Shown here: positions 8,274 to 17,319 of the stretch, piece by piece
Numbering within the stretch: the first letter of the stretch is position 1
Layout of the letters: every line of letters starts with the position of its first letter
Assembly: GCF_028649435.1 (NCBI RefSeq)
Contig: NZ_JAQSIN010000008.1
DNA length: 64,000 nt
Direction: 5' to 3' (one strand)
Source of the DNA: Curvibacter microcysteis
Lineage (GTDB): Bacteria; Pseudomonadota; Gammaproteobacteria; Burkholderiales; Burkholderiaceae_C
Position numbers and translations under genes: made by a program
Notes under the pieces: generated by a model
Seen by the model: only the letters and a program-made list of their open reading frames with translations
The model's database searches: none
Told to the model about the DNA's origin: nothing

Positions 8274-9113
8274 GTGAACGATGACATTTTGCTGTCGGCG
8301 CGCCAGCTCAGCGTGCGCTTTGGCGGGGTGCTGGCGGTCAACCAGGTGAGCTTTGACGTGCGCCAAGGGGAGGTCTTCACCCTGATCGGGCCCAACGGAG
8401 CGGGCAAGACGACGGTGTTCAACCTGATCAGCCGCATCTACACGCCCACCACCGGCGAGATCGACTACCGCGGCCCGGGCGGCGTGCTGCGCCTGACCGA
8501 TCAAGCGCCGCACCAGATCGCCGGCCTGGGCATTGCGCGCACCTTCCAGAACATCGAGCTGTTCGAACACGCCACGGTGCTGCACAACCTGCTGATCGGG
8601 CGCCACACGCACCGGCAAAGCGGGCTGTGGAGCGACCTGTTCTTTGGCCCACGCACCCGCCAGGCCGAGCTGCAGGCAAGGCGCAAGGCCGAAGAAGTGA
8701 TCGAGCTGCTGGACCTGCAGCACCACCGCGACTCGATGGTGGCCGGCCTGCCCTATGGCGTGCGCAAAGTGGTTGAGCTGGCGCGCGCGCTCTGCACCGA
8801 GCCACGCCTGCTGTTGCTGGACGAGCCGTCATCGGGCCTCAACGTCGAGGAAACCGAAGACATGGCCTTCTGGATCCAGGACATCCAAAAAGAGCTGGGC
8901 ATCACCGTGCTGATGGTGGAGCACGACATGACCCTGGTCTCGCGCGTGTCCGACCGCGTGCTGGCCATGAACCAGGGCGAGGTGCTGGCCACGGGCAGCC
9001 CGCGCGAGGTGCAGACCCACCCCGGTGTGGTCGAAGCCTACCTGGGCACCATCGACGATGTGAGCAACCTGCGCCGCCCCGAGGGCAGCGCCTTTGAAAG
9101 GAGCGCGGCATGA
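8274..9113 (+). CDS. livG: ABC transporter ATP-binding protein LivG
   Basis: A 279-residue ATPase subunit. The start is the GTG at 8274, placed 7 nt after a perfect AGGAGG; longer in-frame versions would translate the intergenic repeat. Walker A is GPNGAGKTT, the Q-loop region reads GIARTFQNIELFEHATVLHNLLIG, and Walker B is LLLLDEPSSGLN, followed by the switch His in VLMVEHDMTLV. The signature motif is degenerate (AGLPYGVRKVVELARALC), as is common for LivG, where YG-x-R replaces LSGGQ. It pairs with LivF; the livF start overlaps the livG stop (ATGA). Confidence 0.93.
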   Translation: MNDDILLSARQLSVRFGGVLAVNQVSFDVRQGEVFTLIGPNGAGKTTVFNLISRIYTPTTGEIDYRGPGGVLRLTDQAPHQIAGLGIARTFQNIELFEHATVLHNLLIGRHTHRQSGLWSDLFFGPRTRQAELQARRKAEEVIELLDLQHHRDSMVAGLPYGVRKVVELARALCTEPRLLLLDEPSSGLNVEETEDMAFWIQDIQKELGITVLMVEHDMTLVSRVSDRVLAMNQGEVLATGSPREVQTHPGVVEAYLGTIDDVSNLRRPEGSAFERSAA

Positions 9114-9940
9114 GCGCCACCGCCCTGGCCACCCCTCCCAGCGCCCTGGCGGGCGCGGCGGCTAACGCCACCCACGCCGTGCTCAAGCTGCTCAACGTGG
9201 AAAGCGCCTACGGGCCGATCAAGGCCATCCGGGGCGTCAGCCTGCAGGTGCGCGAAGGCGAGATCGCCACCGTGCTGGGCTCCAATGGCGCGGGCAAGAC
9301 CACCATCCTCAAGACCATCTCCGGCATCATCGACCCGCGCAAGGGCTCGATCGAGTTCCGCGGCCAGGACATCACCGCGCAAGACCCGTCGCGGATCGTG
9401 CGCCAAGGCCTGTCGCATGTGCCCGAAGGGCGTGAGGTCTTCCCCCTGCTGTCGGTGCACGACAACCTGCTGATGGGCGCCTACACGCGCAGCGACCGCG
9501 ACGCCGTGGCGCGCGACATCGAGGCCGTGTACGGCTACTTCCCCATCCTGCGCGAGCGCGCCAGCCAGGACGCCGGCCTGCTCTCGGGCGGCCAGCAGCA
9601 GATGCTGGCCATCTCGCGCGCGCTGATGGCCCAGCCCGCGCTGATCCTGCTGGACGAGCCCAGCCTGGGCCTGAGCCCCAAGCTGACCAAAGAAATCTTC
9701 GAGATCGTGGTGCGCATCAACCGCGAGCGCGGCACCACCCTCTTGCTGGTCGAGCAAAACGCCAACATGGCGCTGAACGCCGCCGACTACGGCTACGTGC
9801 TCGAGAACGGCCGCATCGTCATGGAAGACAGCTGCGCCCGCCTGCGCGAGAAGGACGACATCAAGGAGTTCTACCTCGGCATGAAGGACGAAGGCGTGCG
9901 CGGCGAGCGGCGCTGGAAGAAGAAGAAAAACTGGAGGTAA
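9110..9940 (+). CDS. livF: ABC transporter ATP-binding protein LivF
   Basis: A 276-residue ATPase subunit that overlaps livG by 4 nt, so it is probably translationally coupled. About 20 extra N-terminal residues precede the usual start (VLKLLNVESAYGPIKAIRGV). Walker A is GSNGAGKTT, the LivF-type stretch VPEGREVFPLLSVHDNLLMGAY is intact, the signature is LLSGGQQQMLAISRAL, and Walker B is LILLDEPSLGLSP. The C-terminus is unusually basic (GERRWKKKKNWR). With LivG it powers import through LivHM. Confidence 0.93.
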   Translation: MSATALATPPSALAGAAANATHAVLKLLNVESAYGPIKAIRGVSLQVREGEIATVLGSNGAGKTTILKTISGIIDPRKGSIEFRGQDITAQDPSRIVRQGLSHVPEGREVFPLLSVHDNLLMGAYTRSDRDAVARDIEAVYGYFPILRERASQDAGLLSGGQQQMLAISRALMAQPALILLDEPSLGLSPKLTKEIFEIVVRINRERGTTLLLVEQNANMALNAADYGYVLENGRIVMEDSCARLREKDDIKEFYLGMKDEGVRGERRWKKKKNWR

Positions 9941-9946
9941 ACGGAC

Positions 9947-11803
9947 ATGAGCCAACTCTGGAACCTGGGGCACATCCAGCCCCGCACCGAGATCGTGATG
10001 CCCGGCGAGACCCTCAGCGCCATGTTCTGGAACGCCGCTCAGGCGCGCGCCCCCCAGGTGTGGATGCGGCAAAAAGAGCTGGGCATCTGGCGCAGCTGGA
10101 CCTGGCAGCAAAGCGCTGACGCGGTGCGCGAAGTGGCCGGCGGCCTGATGAGCCTGGGCTTTGCGCCGGGCGACACCGCCTCCATCCTGGCCAACACGGT
10201 GATCGAGTGGGTGCTGGCCGACCTGGCCGTGCTCAGCTGCGGCGGTGTGTCCAACGGCATCTACCCCACCGACGCGGCCAGCCAGGTGCATTACCTGTGC
10301 GAAGACTCGCGCACCTCGGTGCTGTTTGTGGAAGACGACGAGCAACTGGACAAGGCGCTGGAAGTGCGCGACCAGCTGCCCGGCCTGCGCCACATCGTGG
10401 TCTTTGACATGGAGGGCCTGCGCGAGCTGCGCGACCCCGGCGTGATCAGCCTGGACGCGCTGCGCGCCCTGGGCCGCGACTTCAACGCCCGGCACCCCGA
10501 CGAGCTGATGCGCCGCGTCCAGGCCTGCCGCCCCGAGGACCTGGCCATCCTGGTCTACACCTCCGGCACCACCGGCAAACCCAAGGGCGCCATGCACACC
10601 CACGCCGGTCTGGTCTACACCGTGCGCGGCTACAACACCCTGATCTCGCGCGATGAAAACGACGAGGCCATGTGCTTTTTACCGCTGTGCCACATCGCCG
10701 AGCGCATGGGCGGCGAGTACTTTTCGCTCTACACCGGCTCCAAACTCAACTTCGTCGAGAACCCCGAAACCGTGCCCGAGAACGTGCGCGAGATCGCGCC
10801 CACGGTGTTCACCGCCGTGCCCCGGGTGTGGGAGAAGTTCTACTCCGGCGTGATGATCGCGCTCAAGGAGTCCAGCGCCCTGCAGCAGGCGGTCTACGGC
10901 TGGGCCATTGGCGTGGGCCGGCAAATTGCCGAGCGCGTGCTGGCCGGCCAGCCCGTGAGCGCCAGCCTGAAAGCCCAGTTCACCCTGGCGCGCTGGCTGG
11001 CCCTGAACAATGTGCGCAAGATGATCGGCATCCACCGCGCCCGCTTCCTGGTCACGGGGGCGGCGCCCATCTCGCCCGAGCTGGTCAAGTGGTACCTGGC
11101 CCTGGGCGTGCCCATGCTCGAGGTCTGGGGCATGACCGAAACCTGCGGCGCCGCCACCGGCGTGCCCGCCCACCGCATCAAGCCGGGCTCGATCGGGCCG
11201 GCTGCGAGCTACAACGAGGTGCGCATCGACCCCGCCACCGGCGAGATCCAAGTGCGCGGCCCCAACGTCTTCAAGGGCTACCTGAACCAGCCCGAAAAGA
11301 CCGCTGAAACCATCAGCCCCGAGGGCTGGCTGCACACCGGCGATGTGGGCGTGATCGAGGCCGACGGCTACCTGCGCATCACCGACCGCATGAAGGACAT
11401 CATCATCACCGCGGGCGGCAAGAACATCACGCCCAGCGAGCTGGAAAACGAACTCAAGTTCTCACCCTTCATCACCGACGCGGTGGTCATCGGCGACCGC
11501 CGCCCCTACCTGACCGTGATCATCATGATTGACCAGGAAAACGTCGAGAAGTACGCCCAGGACCACGACGTGCCCTTCAGCAACTACGCCAGCCTGACCC
11601 GCGCCCCCGAGGTGCAGGCGCTGATCCAGAGCGTGCTCGACCAGGTCAACACCCAGTTCGCCCGCGTCGAGCAGATCAAGAAGTTCTTCCTGCTCGACAC
11701 CCAGCTCAGCGCCGAGGACGAAGAGCTGACGCCGACCATGAAGCTCAAACGCAAGCTCGTCGAGAAAAAGTACACGGCCCAAATCGAGGCCATGTACCGC
11801 TGA
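9947..11803 (+). CDS. AMP-forming acyl-CoA synthetase (long-chain type)
   Basis: A 618-residue adenylate-forming ligase that would activate a carboxylic acid to its CoA ester with ATP in the cytoplasm. Visible motifs are YTSGTTGKPKGAMHTH (A3, about residue 204), WGMTETCG (A5), GWLHTGDVG (A7) and RMKDIIITAGGKNITP (A8/A10 region). The organisation is that of the COG1022 long-chain type. GGAGG precedes the ATG, 6 bp after livF. Its place directly behind a Liv transporter and before a binding protein suggests it traps the imported acid as a thioester. AtuH of the Pseudomonas acyclic-terpene cluster is also an acyl-CoA synthetase, but substrate cannot be read here. Confidence 0.9.
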   Translation: MSQLWNLGHIQPRTEIVMPGETLSAMFWNAAQARAPQVWMRQKELGIWRSWTWQQSADAVREVAGGLMSLGFAPGDTASILANTVIEWVLADLAVLSCGGVSNGIYPTDAASQVHYLCEDSRTSVLFVEDDEQLDKALEVRDQLPGLRHIVVFDMEGLRELRDPGVISLDALRALGRDFNARHPDELMRRVQACRPEDLAILVYTSGTTGKPKGAMHTHAGLVYTVRGYNTLISRDENDEAMCFLPLCHIAERMGGEYFSLYTGSKLNFVENPETVPENVREIAPTVFTAVPRVWEKFYSGVMIALKESSALQQAVYGWAIGVGRQIAERVLAGQPVSASLKAQFTLARWLALNNVRKMIGIHRARFLVTGAAPISPELVKWYLALGVPMLEVWGMTETCGAATGVPAHRIKPGSIGPAASYNEVRIDPATGEIQVRGPNVFKGYLNQPEKTAETISPEGWLHTGDVGVIEADGYLRITDRMKDIIITAGGKNITPSELENELKFSPFITDAVVIGDRRPYLTVIIMIDQENVEKYAQDHDVPFSNYASLTRAPEVQALIQSVLDQVNTQFARVEQIKKFFLLDTQLSAEDEELTPTMKLKRKLVEKKYTAQIEAMYR

Positions 11804-11875
11804 GGTCCATCGCCGCCCAGCAGCCCCACGCCACCCCCTTCCACGCCCAACCCTTCTCTCCCAGGAGCCCTCCCG

Positions 11876-13042
11876 ATGCGTCCCACCCCGACCCGTACCG
11901 CCCTCGCCCTGAGCCTGTCCCTGCTGGCCGGCAGCGCCCTGGCCCAAAGCCAGGGGGTGAGCAAAGAAGAAATCCTGCTGGGCAGCATCCAGGACCTGTC
12001 CGGCCCCTTGGCCGGCTACGGCAAGCAGGCGCGCAATGGCATGCAGCTGCGCGTCGAAGAAATCAATGAGCAAGGCGGCATCCACGGCCGCAAGCTGCGC
12101 CTGCTGGTGGAAGACTCTGGCTACGACCCCAAGAAGGCCGTGCTGGCCGCGCAGAAGCTGGTCAACCAGGAGAAGATCTTCCTCATGGCCGGCCACATCG
12201 GCACGGCGCAGAACAACGCCGCCATGCCCGTGCAGTTCGACAAGAACGTGGTCAACTTCATGCCCCTGACCGCCGCACGCGAGATGTACGAGCCCACGCA
12301 CAAGCTCAAGTACGCCTTCCTCAGCGCCTACTACGACCAGATGCGCATTGCCGTGCCCCGCCTGGCCCAAGAGAAAAACGCCAAGAAGGTCTGCGCCATC
12401 TACCAAGACGATGAGTTTGGCCTCGAGGTGCTGCGCGGCGCCGAGGCCGGTGTCAAAAGCATGGGCACCGAACTGGCTGAGAAAACCTCGTTCAAGCGCG
12501 GTGCCACCGACTTCTCGTCCCAGGTGGCGCGCATGAAGGCGGCCAACTGCGAGCTGGTGGTGCTGGGCACCATCATCCGCGAGACCATTGGCACCATCGC
12601 CGAGGCGCGCAAGACCGGCTTCAACCCCACCTTCCTGGGCTCGGTCGCGGCTTACACCGACCTGATCCACAAGCTGGGCGGCAAGTCCATGGACGGCCTG
12701 TACGCCACCATGACGGTGCAAAACCCCTACCTGGACGAGGCGGCCCAGCCGATCCGCTTCTGGGCCACCAAGTACCGCACCAAGTTCAATGAAGACCCGG
12801 CCGTGTTCTCGGCCTACGGCTACACCCTGATGGACCTCTTCATCCGTGGCGCCCAGAAGGCCGGCCCCAACCTGAGCACCGACAGCTTTGTGAAGGCCAT
12901 GGACAGCCTGACCGTGCCCACCGACATCTTCGGCAGCCCCGAGCTGAGCTACACCGCCACCAAGCGCCTGGGCAATGACTCGTCACGCCTGTCGCAGCTG
13001 CAGGACGGCAAGTGGAAGGTGGTGTCGGGCTACTTCCGCTGA
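11876..13042 (+). CDS. Liv-type ABC transporter substrate-binding protein, copy 1
   Basis: A 388-residue periplasmic binding protein (type I fold, LivK family). A signal peptide is clear (residues 1-23, LSLLAGSALAQ). The mature part begins with SKEEILLGSIQDLSGPLAGYGKQ, and the conserved hinge-region words are LLVEDSGYDPKKAVLAAQKL and FKRGATDFSSQVARMKAANC. It ends the livHMGF-ligase operon before a strong terminator. A close paralogue lies at 19789-20952. That it serves the upstream transporter follows from position; the ligand is unknown. Confidence 0.92.
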   Translation: MRPTPTRTALALSLSLLAGSALAQSQGVSKEEILLGSIQDLSGPLAGYGKQARNGMQLRVEEINEQGGIHGRKLRLLVEDSGYDPKKAVLAAQKLVNQEKIFLMAGHIGTAQNNAAMPVQFDKNVVNFMPLTAAREMYEPTHKLKYAFLSAYYDQMRIAVPRLAQEKNAKKVCAIYQDDEFGLEVLRGAEAGVKSMGTELAEKTSFKRGATDFSSQVARMKAANCELVVLGTIIRETIGTIAEARKTGFNPTFLGSVAAYTDLIHKLGGKSMDGLYATMTVQNPYLDEAAQPIRFWATKYRTKFNEDPAVFSAYGYTLMDLFIRGAQKAGPNLSTDSFVKAMDSLTVPTDIFGSPELSYTATKRLGNDSSRLSQLQDGKWKVVSGYFR

Positions 13043-13082
13043 GGCCCACGGCCCCAAGGGGCCGGGATCGCCCAGATCAAAA

Positions 13083-13108
13083 AAAAGGCGCCCCCAGGGG
13101 CGCCTTTT
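13083..13108. terminator. Bidirectional rho-independent terminator
   Basis: A 12-bp perfect stem (AAAAGGCGCCCC, 2-nt loop, GGGGCGCCTTTT) with A-run and T-run on opposite sides. It lies between the convergent binding-protein gene (ends 13042) and the glycosyltransferase gene (ends 13125), so it can end both transcripts. Confidence 0.9.
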
Positions 13109-13124
13109 GTTCTTGGCGGGCGCC

Positions 13125-16100
13125 TCAGCGCGGCACCACCATCGCCGCCAGGGCCTTGGCTGCCGTGGCGCGCGAGAAGTACTGCTCAATGTTGGCGCGG
13201 CCGTTGGCGGCCAGGGTGTTCCAGAGCGACTCGTCCTGGTACAGGCGCACGATTTCGTCGGCAAAGGCCTGCGGCGAATCGGCCACCAGCAGGTCCACAC
13301 CGGCGCGCAGGCTCATGCCCTCGGCGGCCACCACCGTGGCCACCACGGGCAGGCCGTAAGCCATGGCCTGGTTGATCTTGCCCTTGACGCCTGCGCCGTA
13401 GCGCAGCGGCGCCAGCGAGACGCGGGCGCTGTCGATCAGCGGGTCCACGTCCTCGACATAGCCATGCACGATGATGCCGTCGCCCTCCAGCGCCTTGATC
13501 GCTGGCGGCATGTGGCTGCCCACCACGGTGAAGGTCAGCTCGGGCAGGCGCGGCCGCAGCAGAGGCCAAACCTCGCCCACAAACCACTCCACCGCATCGA
13601 TGTTGGGCGGGTGGCGGAAGCCACCGATGAACAGCAGGCCTTCGCGCTCGGCGTAGCCGGGGCCGCCCGGGCGCACTTCGTGGATGTTGGACACCACGCG
13701 GATCTGGGCCCCCGGGGTCTCGGTGGCCAGCACCTCCACCTCGACCGGGCTGGTCACCACGGTGATGTCGCACTGACGGATCACGCCCAGCTCTTGCTCG
13801 CGCGTCTTGCGCGAGATGGCCATGAGGCTTTCCGAGTTTTCCAGCTCGGCCAGGCGCTGCTCACGCAGGTAGTGCAAGTCCACCGTGTCGAACACGATGG
13901 TGGCCTGCGGCGCCCACTCGCGGATGCGGCCCATGTAGGGCGCTGCGATGTAGTGGCGGCAGAACATGATGGTGTCGTACAGCTTGCCGCGCTGCTCCAG
14001 CAACTCGGCCACCGACTGGATGTAGGGGCTGAACCAGACCTCCACGCCAATGCGCTGCAACTGGCCCACATAGGGCTGGCGGCATTCGAGGTTGTCGGCC
14101 ACAAAGCTGACCTTGAAGCCTTGCTCGACCAGCAGCTCCAGCATGGCCAGCATGCGCACCGAGCCCGAGTCCTGGTCGGGCGTGATCATGCAGGCCTCGA
14201 CGATCAGGATGCGGCCGCGCGCCGGGCGGTCCACTTCGCGCAGCGGCTCCATGCCATTGAGGCGGTGCGACTTGAGCACCGGCAGCCAGCGCTTGAGGAA
14301 GACCTCGCGGTTGATCACCTGGTGGCGCTTCATGCCCTGGGTTTCATCGGTGCCCGAGCTGATGCCCTCGTAGTGCACGATGGTGGCCTGCGGTTGGTAG
14401 TACACGCGCTTGCCGGCCGCGCGGATGCGGAAGGCCAGATCGGTGTCTTCGTAGTAAGCCGGGGTGTAGGCGCGGTCGAAACCCTCCAGGGCGTCCCAGT
14501 CGCTGCGGCGGATCAGCAGGCAGGCGCCCGAGCAGTAATCTGCCTCGCGCAGGTAGTTGTAGATTGGGCGGTCCGGGTCATCGCCGCGGCCCCAGTTCCA
14601 GGCCGAGCCGTCTTGCCACACGATGCCACCGGCTTCTTGCAGCGTGCCATTGGGGTAGATCAGGCGGGCACCGACCAGGCCCGCATCGGGGCGCTGCTCG
14701 AACACCGAGTGCAAGGCCTCCAGCCAGCCGGCGGTGACCTGGGTGTCGTTGTTGAGCATGACCAGCATCTCGCCCCGGGCGATGTCGGCACCGTGGTGGC
14801 AGCTGCCGATGAAGCCCAGGTTCTGCGGGTTGCGCACAAAGCGCACGCCCTGGATGTCAGGCAAGGCCTCGGACACCGGGTGCGGCGAGGCGTCGTCCAC
14901 CACGATCACTTCGACGTCCGACAGGTCGGTGTGCTCACCCAGGCTCTTGAGGCAGTTGAAGGTGTACTGGTGCTGCTCGTAGACCGGGATGACGATCGAA
15001 AAGCGCGGGCGCTTGGCGTCCGGGCAGGTCGGCAGGCTCAGCGGGCCCAGGCCCAGCATTTCGGGCATGGGGCGCGGTGTCGGCTGGTAGACCGGGGGGT
15101 TGAGCCGGTCCCGGATGCGGCGGGCCACGGCGCGCGGGCCTTCGTTGCGCAGCATGGACAGCAGCATCGGCGTGCGCTCGATGCCACGCACCAGCAGGCG
15201 GCGTGCCGTGCCCAGGCGCTGGCGGCTCTTCTTGGTCAGGGCACCGACGCTGCGCAGCGGGGCGGTGACGCGCCAGGAGGTGCTTTGCTCCAGCTCGATG
15301 ATGCGGGCCTGGCCGCGACGCAGGTCTTGCTGGCTGGCTTCAAAGGCCGACTGCTGCGCCTGCAACTCACCACGCGCAGTCCGCAGGTGCACATTCAGCT
15401 CGGCCTGAATATGGCCCGCCGACTCCAAACGCTGGCGCAGGTCGTTTTGCACATTGGCCGCAGCATCCAATTGCTGACGCAACTCCGATTGCGCGCGGAG
15501 CTCGGCATCCAACTGCTGGCGCAGTTCAGTCTGCGCCCGCACGGAAGCATCCAGTTGTTGACGCAATTCCACCTTGGCTCCGGCGGCAACATCCAGGCGC
15601 CCCAACAGGTCGGACTGCACCGTGGCGGCCGCGTCCAGGCGGCCCAGCAGATTGGCCTGGGTGTTGGCAGCGGCGTCCAGGCGACCCAACAGGTCCGCTT
15701 GCACGGCGGCGGCGGCGTCGAGCCGGCCGCGCAAGTCGGCCTGCACACTGACCGCCGTGTCCAGCAGATCGCTCCAGTGGATGCCGGCGCGCTCGGTGTG
15801 CATCTTCAAGACGGCCACGTCGCGGTCCAGTTCCACCAGGCGCTGGCGCAACACCGTGCGGGCATGCCGGTGGCCGCTGGACACCCCGTAGTCAAACAAA
15901 GCCTGCAGCGTCAAGTCGGGCTCGGGCTTGGGGCTGGTCAGCACCGCCGCCAGGGCCTGGGCGTCGTCACCGCGCACCGGCACAGGCTGGGCCAGGACCG
16001 GCGCCAGCAAGGTCTGGGCATAGGCTTGGCGGCGCTGGGCTTGGCCTTCGGCCTGGGGCCATGCGGCGCTCAGGTCGGCCGGCGCGGCGAGCAGCGAGCC

Positions 16101-17138
16101 CTTGGCCATGCGCAGCAGGGCCTGCAACCAGGCGTCCGCCGAGCTGTCGGCGTCCATCAGCACGGCGCCGGGGTGGGCCTGCAGTCGCTCCACCAGGGCG
16201 CCACGCGCGCTGGCCAGGATGGGCAGGCCCGAGGCCATGGCCACGTCCAGGGTGTAGCAGTGGGTTTCCGGGAAGGGGCCGGGGTACCAGATGGCATCCA
16301 CCCGCTCCAGCGCCAGCAGCGCCGGCAGGTCCGGGTCGTGGTAGGTGCCACGCACCTGCACGGGCAGGTCCGGCCACTCTTCCAGCGGGGTTTCGGCGCT
16401 GCCCAGCAGGGTGAAGGTGACGGGCAGCGTGTGTTCGCGCGCACGCTCGGCCGTGAGGCGCAAGACCTCCAGGCCCTTGATGCGCGACAGCCCGCCCAGC
16501 ACGGCGACCTTGAAGTCAGCCCGGGGGGCTTCCAACCAGTCGGCGCGCGGAGGGTGGGGCAGGACCGTGATCTGCAGATCCGGGTAGTGCGCGTTCACGC
16601 GCTGCGCCACAAACTGGGACGGCGCCAGCAAGCGCGAGGCGGCCCCCAGGAAGGTGTGCAGGCGCTCGCGCCACTCGACGATCGACCAGCCCCAGGCGTG
16701 GGGACGCGACTGCACGCAACGCTGGCAAGCGGCTTGTTCGGGCTCGCCACAATAGCCGCCGCGCGGGCTGGACAGGTTGTAGCGGGGGCAGTAGGCCAGG
16801 TAGTCGTGCAGCGTGACGTCGTAAGGCGTGCCCAGGGCGGCGGGCAGGCCCAGCACCTCGGGGGCAAAACCATCCACATGGTGCACCTGGAGCCGGCTGT
16901 AGCCTCGGCTGCGCAGGGCTTCACTCAGCCGCGGCCAGTCGGTGGCGTCCAGCACCCGATCGGCTTGGCCTGGGGTGCTCAGACGCACCAGGCCCTCGCC
17001 GGCAGGGCGCAGCACATCGACCTCAACGGTGGCACCCAGCAGGACCAACAGGTCCGAAACATGGCTGGCCACACCGCCGCCCAGCGCGTGGCTCAGCAGC
17101 AGGATGCGGTGGAGGGGGACCACCACAGCGGGCGTCAT
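13125..17138 (-). CDS. Multidomain glycosyltransferase with central coiled-coil repeat
   Basis: A 1337-residue protein, start at the ATG at 17138 (a TTG seven codons earlier is less likely). From the N-terminus: a GT4-like domain (about 10-390); nine tandem 14-residue repeats (about 465-590); a linker; a GT2 domain (about 710-940) with FSIVIPVYE, VDDAS and the DxD-like NNDT; and a second GT4-like domain (about 975-1337) with FIGGFRHPPNIDAVEWF and PLRYGAGVKGKI. It probably makes cell-surface polysaccharide, O-antigen or glycosylated surface structures by several transfers on one chain. No polysaccharide genes lie beside it; it sits alone between a transporter operon and PBP1A. The acceptor and sugars are unknown. 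Confidence 0.85.
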   Translation of the reverse strand: MTPAVVVPLHRILLLSHALGGGVASHVSDLLVLLGATVEVDVLRPAGEGLVRLSTPGQADRVLDATDWPRLSEALRSRGYSRLQVHHVDGFAPEVLGLPAALGTPYDVTLHDYLAYCPRYNLSSPRGGYCGEPEQAACQRCVQSRPHAWGWSIVEWRERLHTFLGAASRLLAPSQFVAQRVNAHYPDLQITVLPHPPRADWLEAPRADFKVAVLGGLSRIKGLEVLRLTAERAREHTLPVTFTLLGSAETPLEEWPDLPVQVRGTYHDPDLPALLALERVDAIWYPGPFPETHCYTLDVAMASGLPILASARGALVERLQAHPGAVLMDADSSADAWLQALLRMAKGSLLAAPADLSAAWPQAEGQAQRRQAYAQTLLAPVLAQPVPVRGDDAQALAAVLTSPKPEPDLTLQALFDYGVSSGHRHARTVLRQRLVELDRDVAVLKMHTERAGIHWSDLLDTAVSVQADLRGRLDAAAAVQADLLGRLDAAANTQANLLGRLDAAATVQSDLLGRLDVAAGAKVELRQQLDASVRAQTELRQQLDAELRAQSELRQQLDAAANVQNDLRQRLESAGHIQAELNVHLRTARGELQAQQSAFEASQQDLRRGQARIIELEQSTSWRVTAPLRSVGALTKKSRQRLGTARRLLVRGIERTPMLLSMLRNEGPRAVARRIRDRLNPPVYQPTPRPMPEMLGLGPLSLPTCPDAKRPRFSIVIPVYEQHQYTFNCLKSLGEHTDLSDVEVIVVDDASPHPVSEALPDIQGVRFVRNPQNLGFIGSCHHGADIARGEMLVMLNNDTQVTAGWLEALHSVFEQRPDAGLVGARLIYPNGTLQEAGGIVWQDGSAWNWGRGDDPDRPIYNYLREADYCSGACLLIRRSDWDALEGFDRAYTPAYYEDTDLAFRIRAAGKRVYYQPQATIVHYEGISSGTDETQGMKRHQVINREVFLKRWLPVLKSHRLNGMEPLREVDRPARGRILIVEACMITPDQDSGSVRMLAMLELLVEQGFKVSFVADNLECRQPYVGQLQRIGVEVWFSPYIQSVAELLEQRGKLYDTIMFCRHYIAAPYMGRIREWAPQATIVFDTVDLHYLREQRLAELENSESLMAISRKTREQELGVIRQCDITVVTSPVEVEVLATETPGAQIRVVSNIHEVRPGGPGYAEREGLLFIGGFRHPPNIDAVEWFVGEVWPLLRPRLPELTFTVVGSHMPPAIKALEGDGIIVHGYVEDVDPLIDSARVSLAPLRYGAGVKGKINQAMAYGLPVVATVVAAEGMSLRAGVDLLVADSPQAFADEIVRLYQDESLWNTLAANGRANIEQYFSRATAAKALAAMVVPR
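15369..15746 (-). repeat. Nine 42-bp tandem repeats inside the glycosyltransferase gene
   Basis: The DNA encodes nine successive 14-residue units of the pattern xQxxLxxxLDAAxx (for example VQADLLGRLDAAAN). Each unit is two heptads with Leu at spaced positions, so it should form a continuous coiled coil of about 126 residues. The units fall into two subtypes, LLGRLDAAA and LRQQLDA, as expected after stepwise internal duplication. The repeat keeps the reading frame and has no spacers, so it is a protein repeat and not a CRISPR array. It likely sets the distance between catalytic domains or drives oligomerisation. Confidence 0.88.
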
Positions 17139-17319
17139 ATCGTTTTCCGTGGTCGACAAAGCAGAGAACCCTTCAAGATCAAATGCGACGGTGTCGATGC
17201 CAAACAGCGGACTCAGCGGGCCCGGGACCCGCCCTGACCCACACGCTTTTGGCGATCAAACCGGGAATTGTAAGGTGTTGGACTGGACAGTCTTCCCCCT
17301 GGGGCACGGCCCCAAAGCC

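Noticed and set aside
15369..15746. 42-bp tandem units considered as CRISPR or mini-satellite
   Set aside because: The units are contiguous, without spacers, keep the frame and encode regular heptads; they are a protein coiled-coil repeat.
12975..17237. A 1420-codon open frame antisense to the glycosyltransferase gene
   Set aside because: Same effect; the predicted protein has no recognisable fold, and the opposite strand has full GT2 and GT4 motifs.
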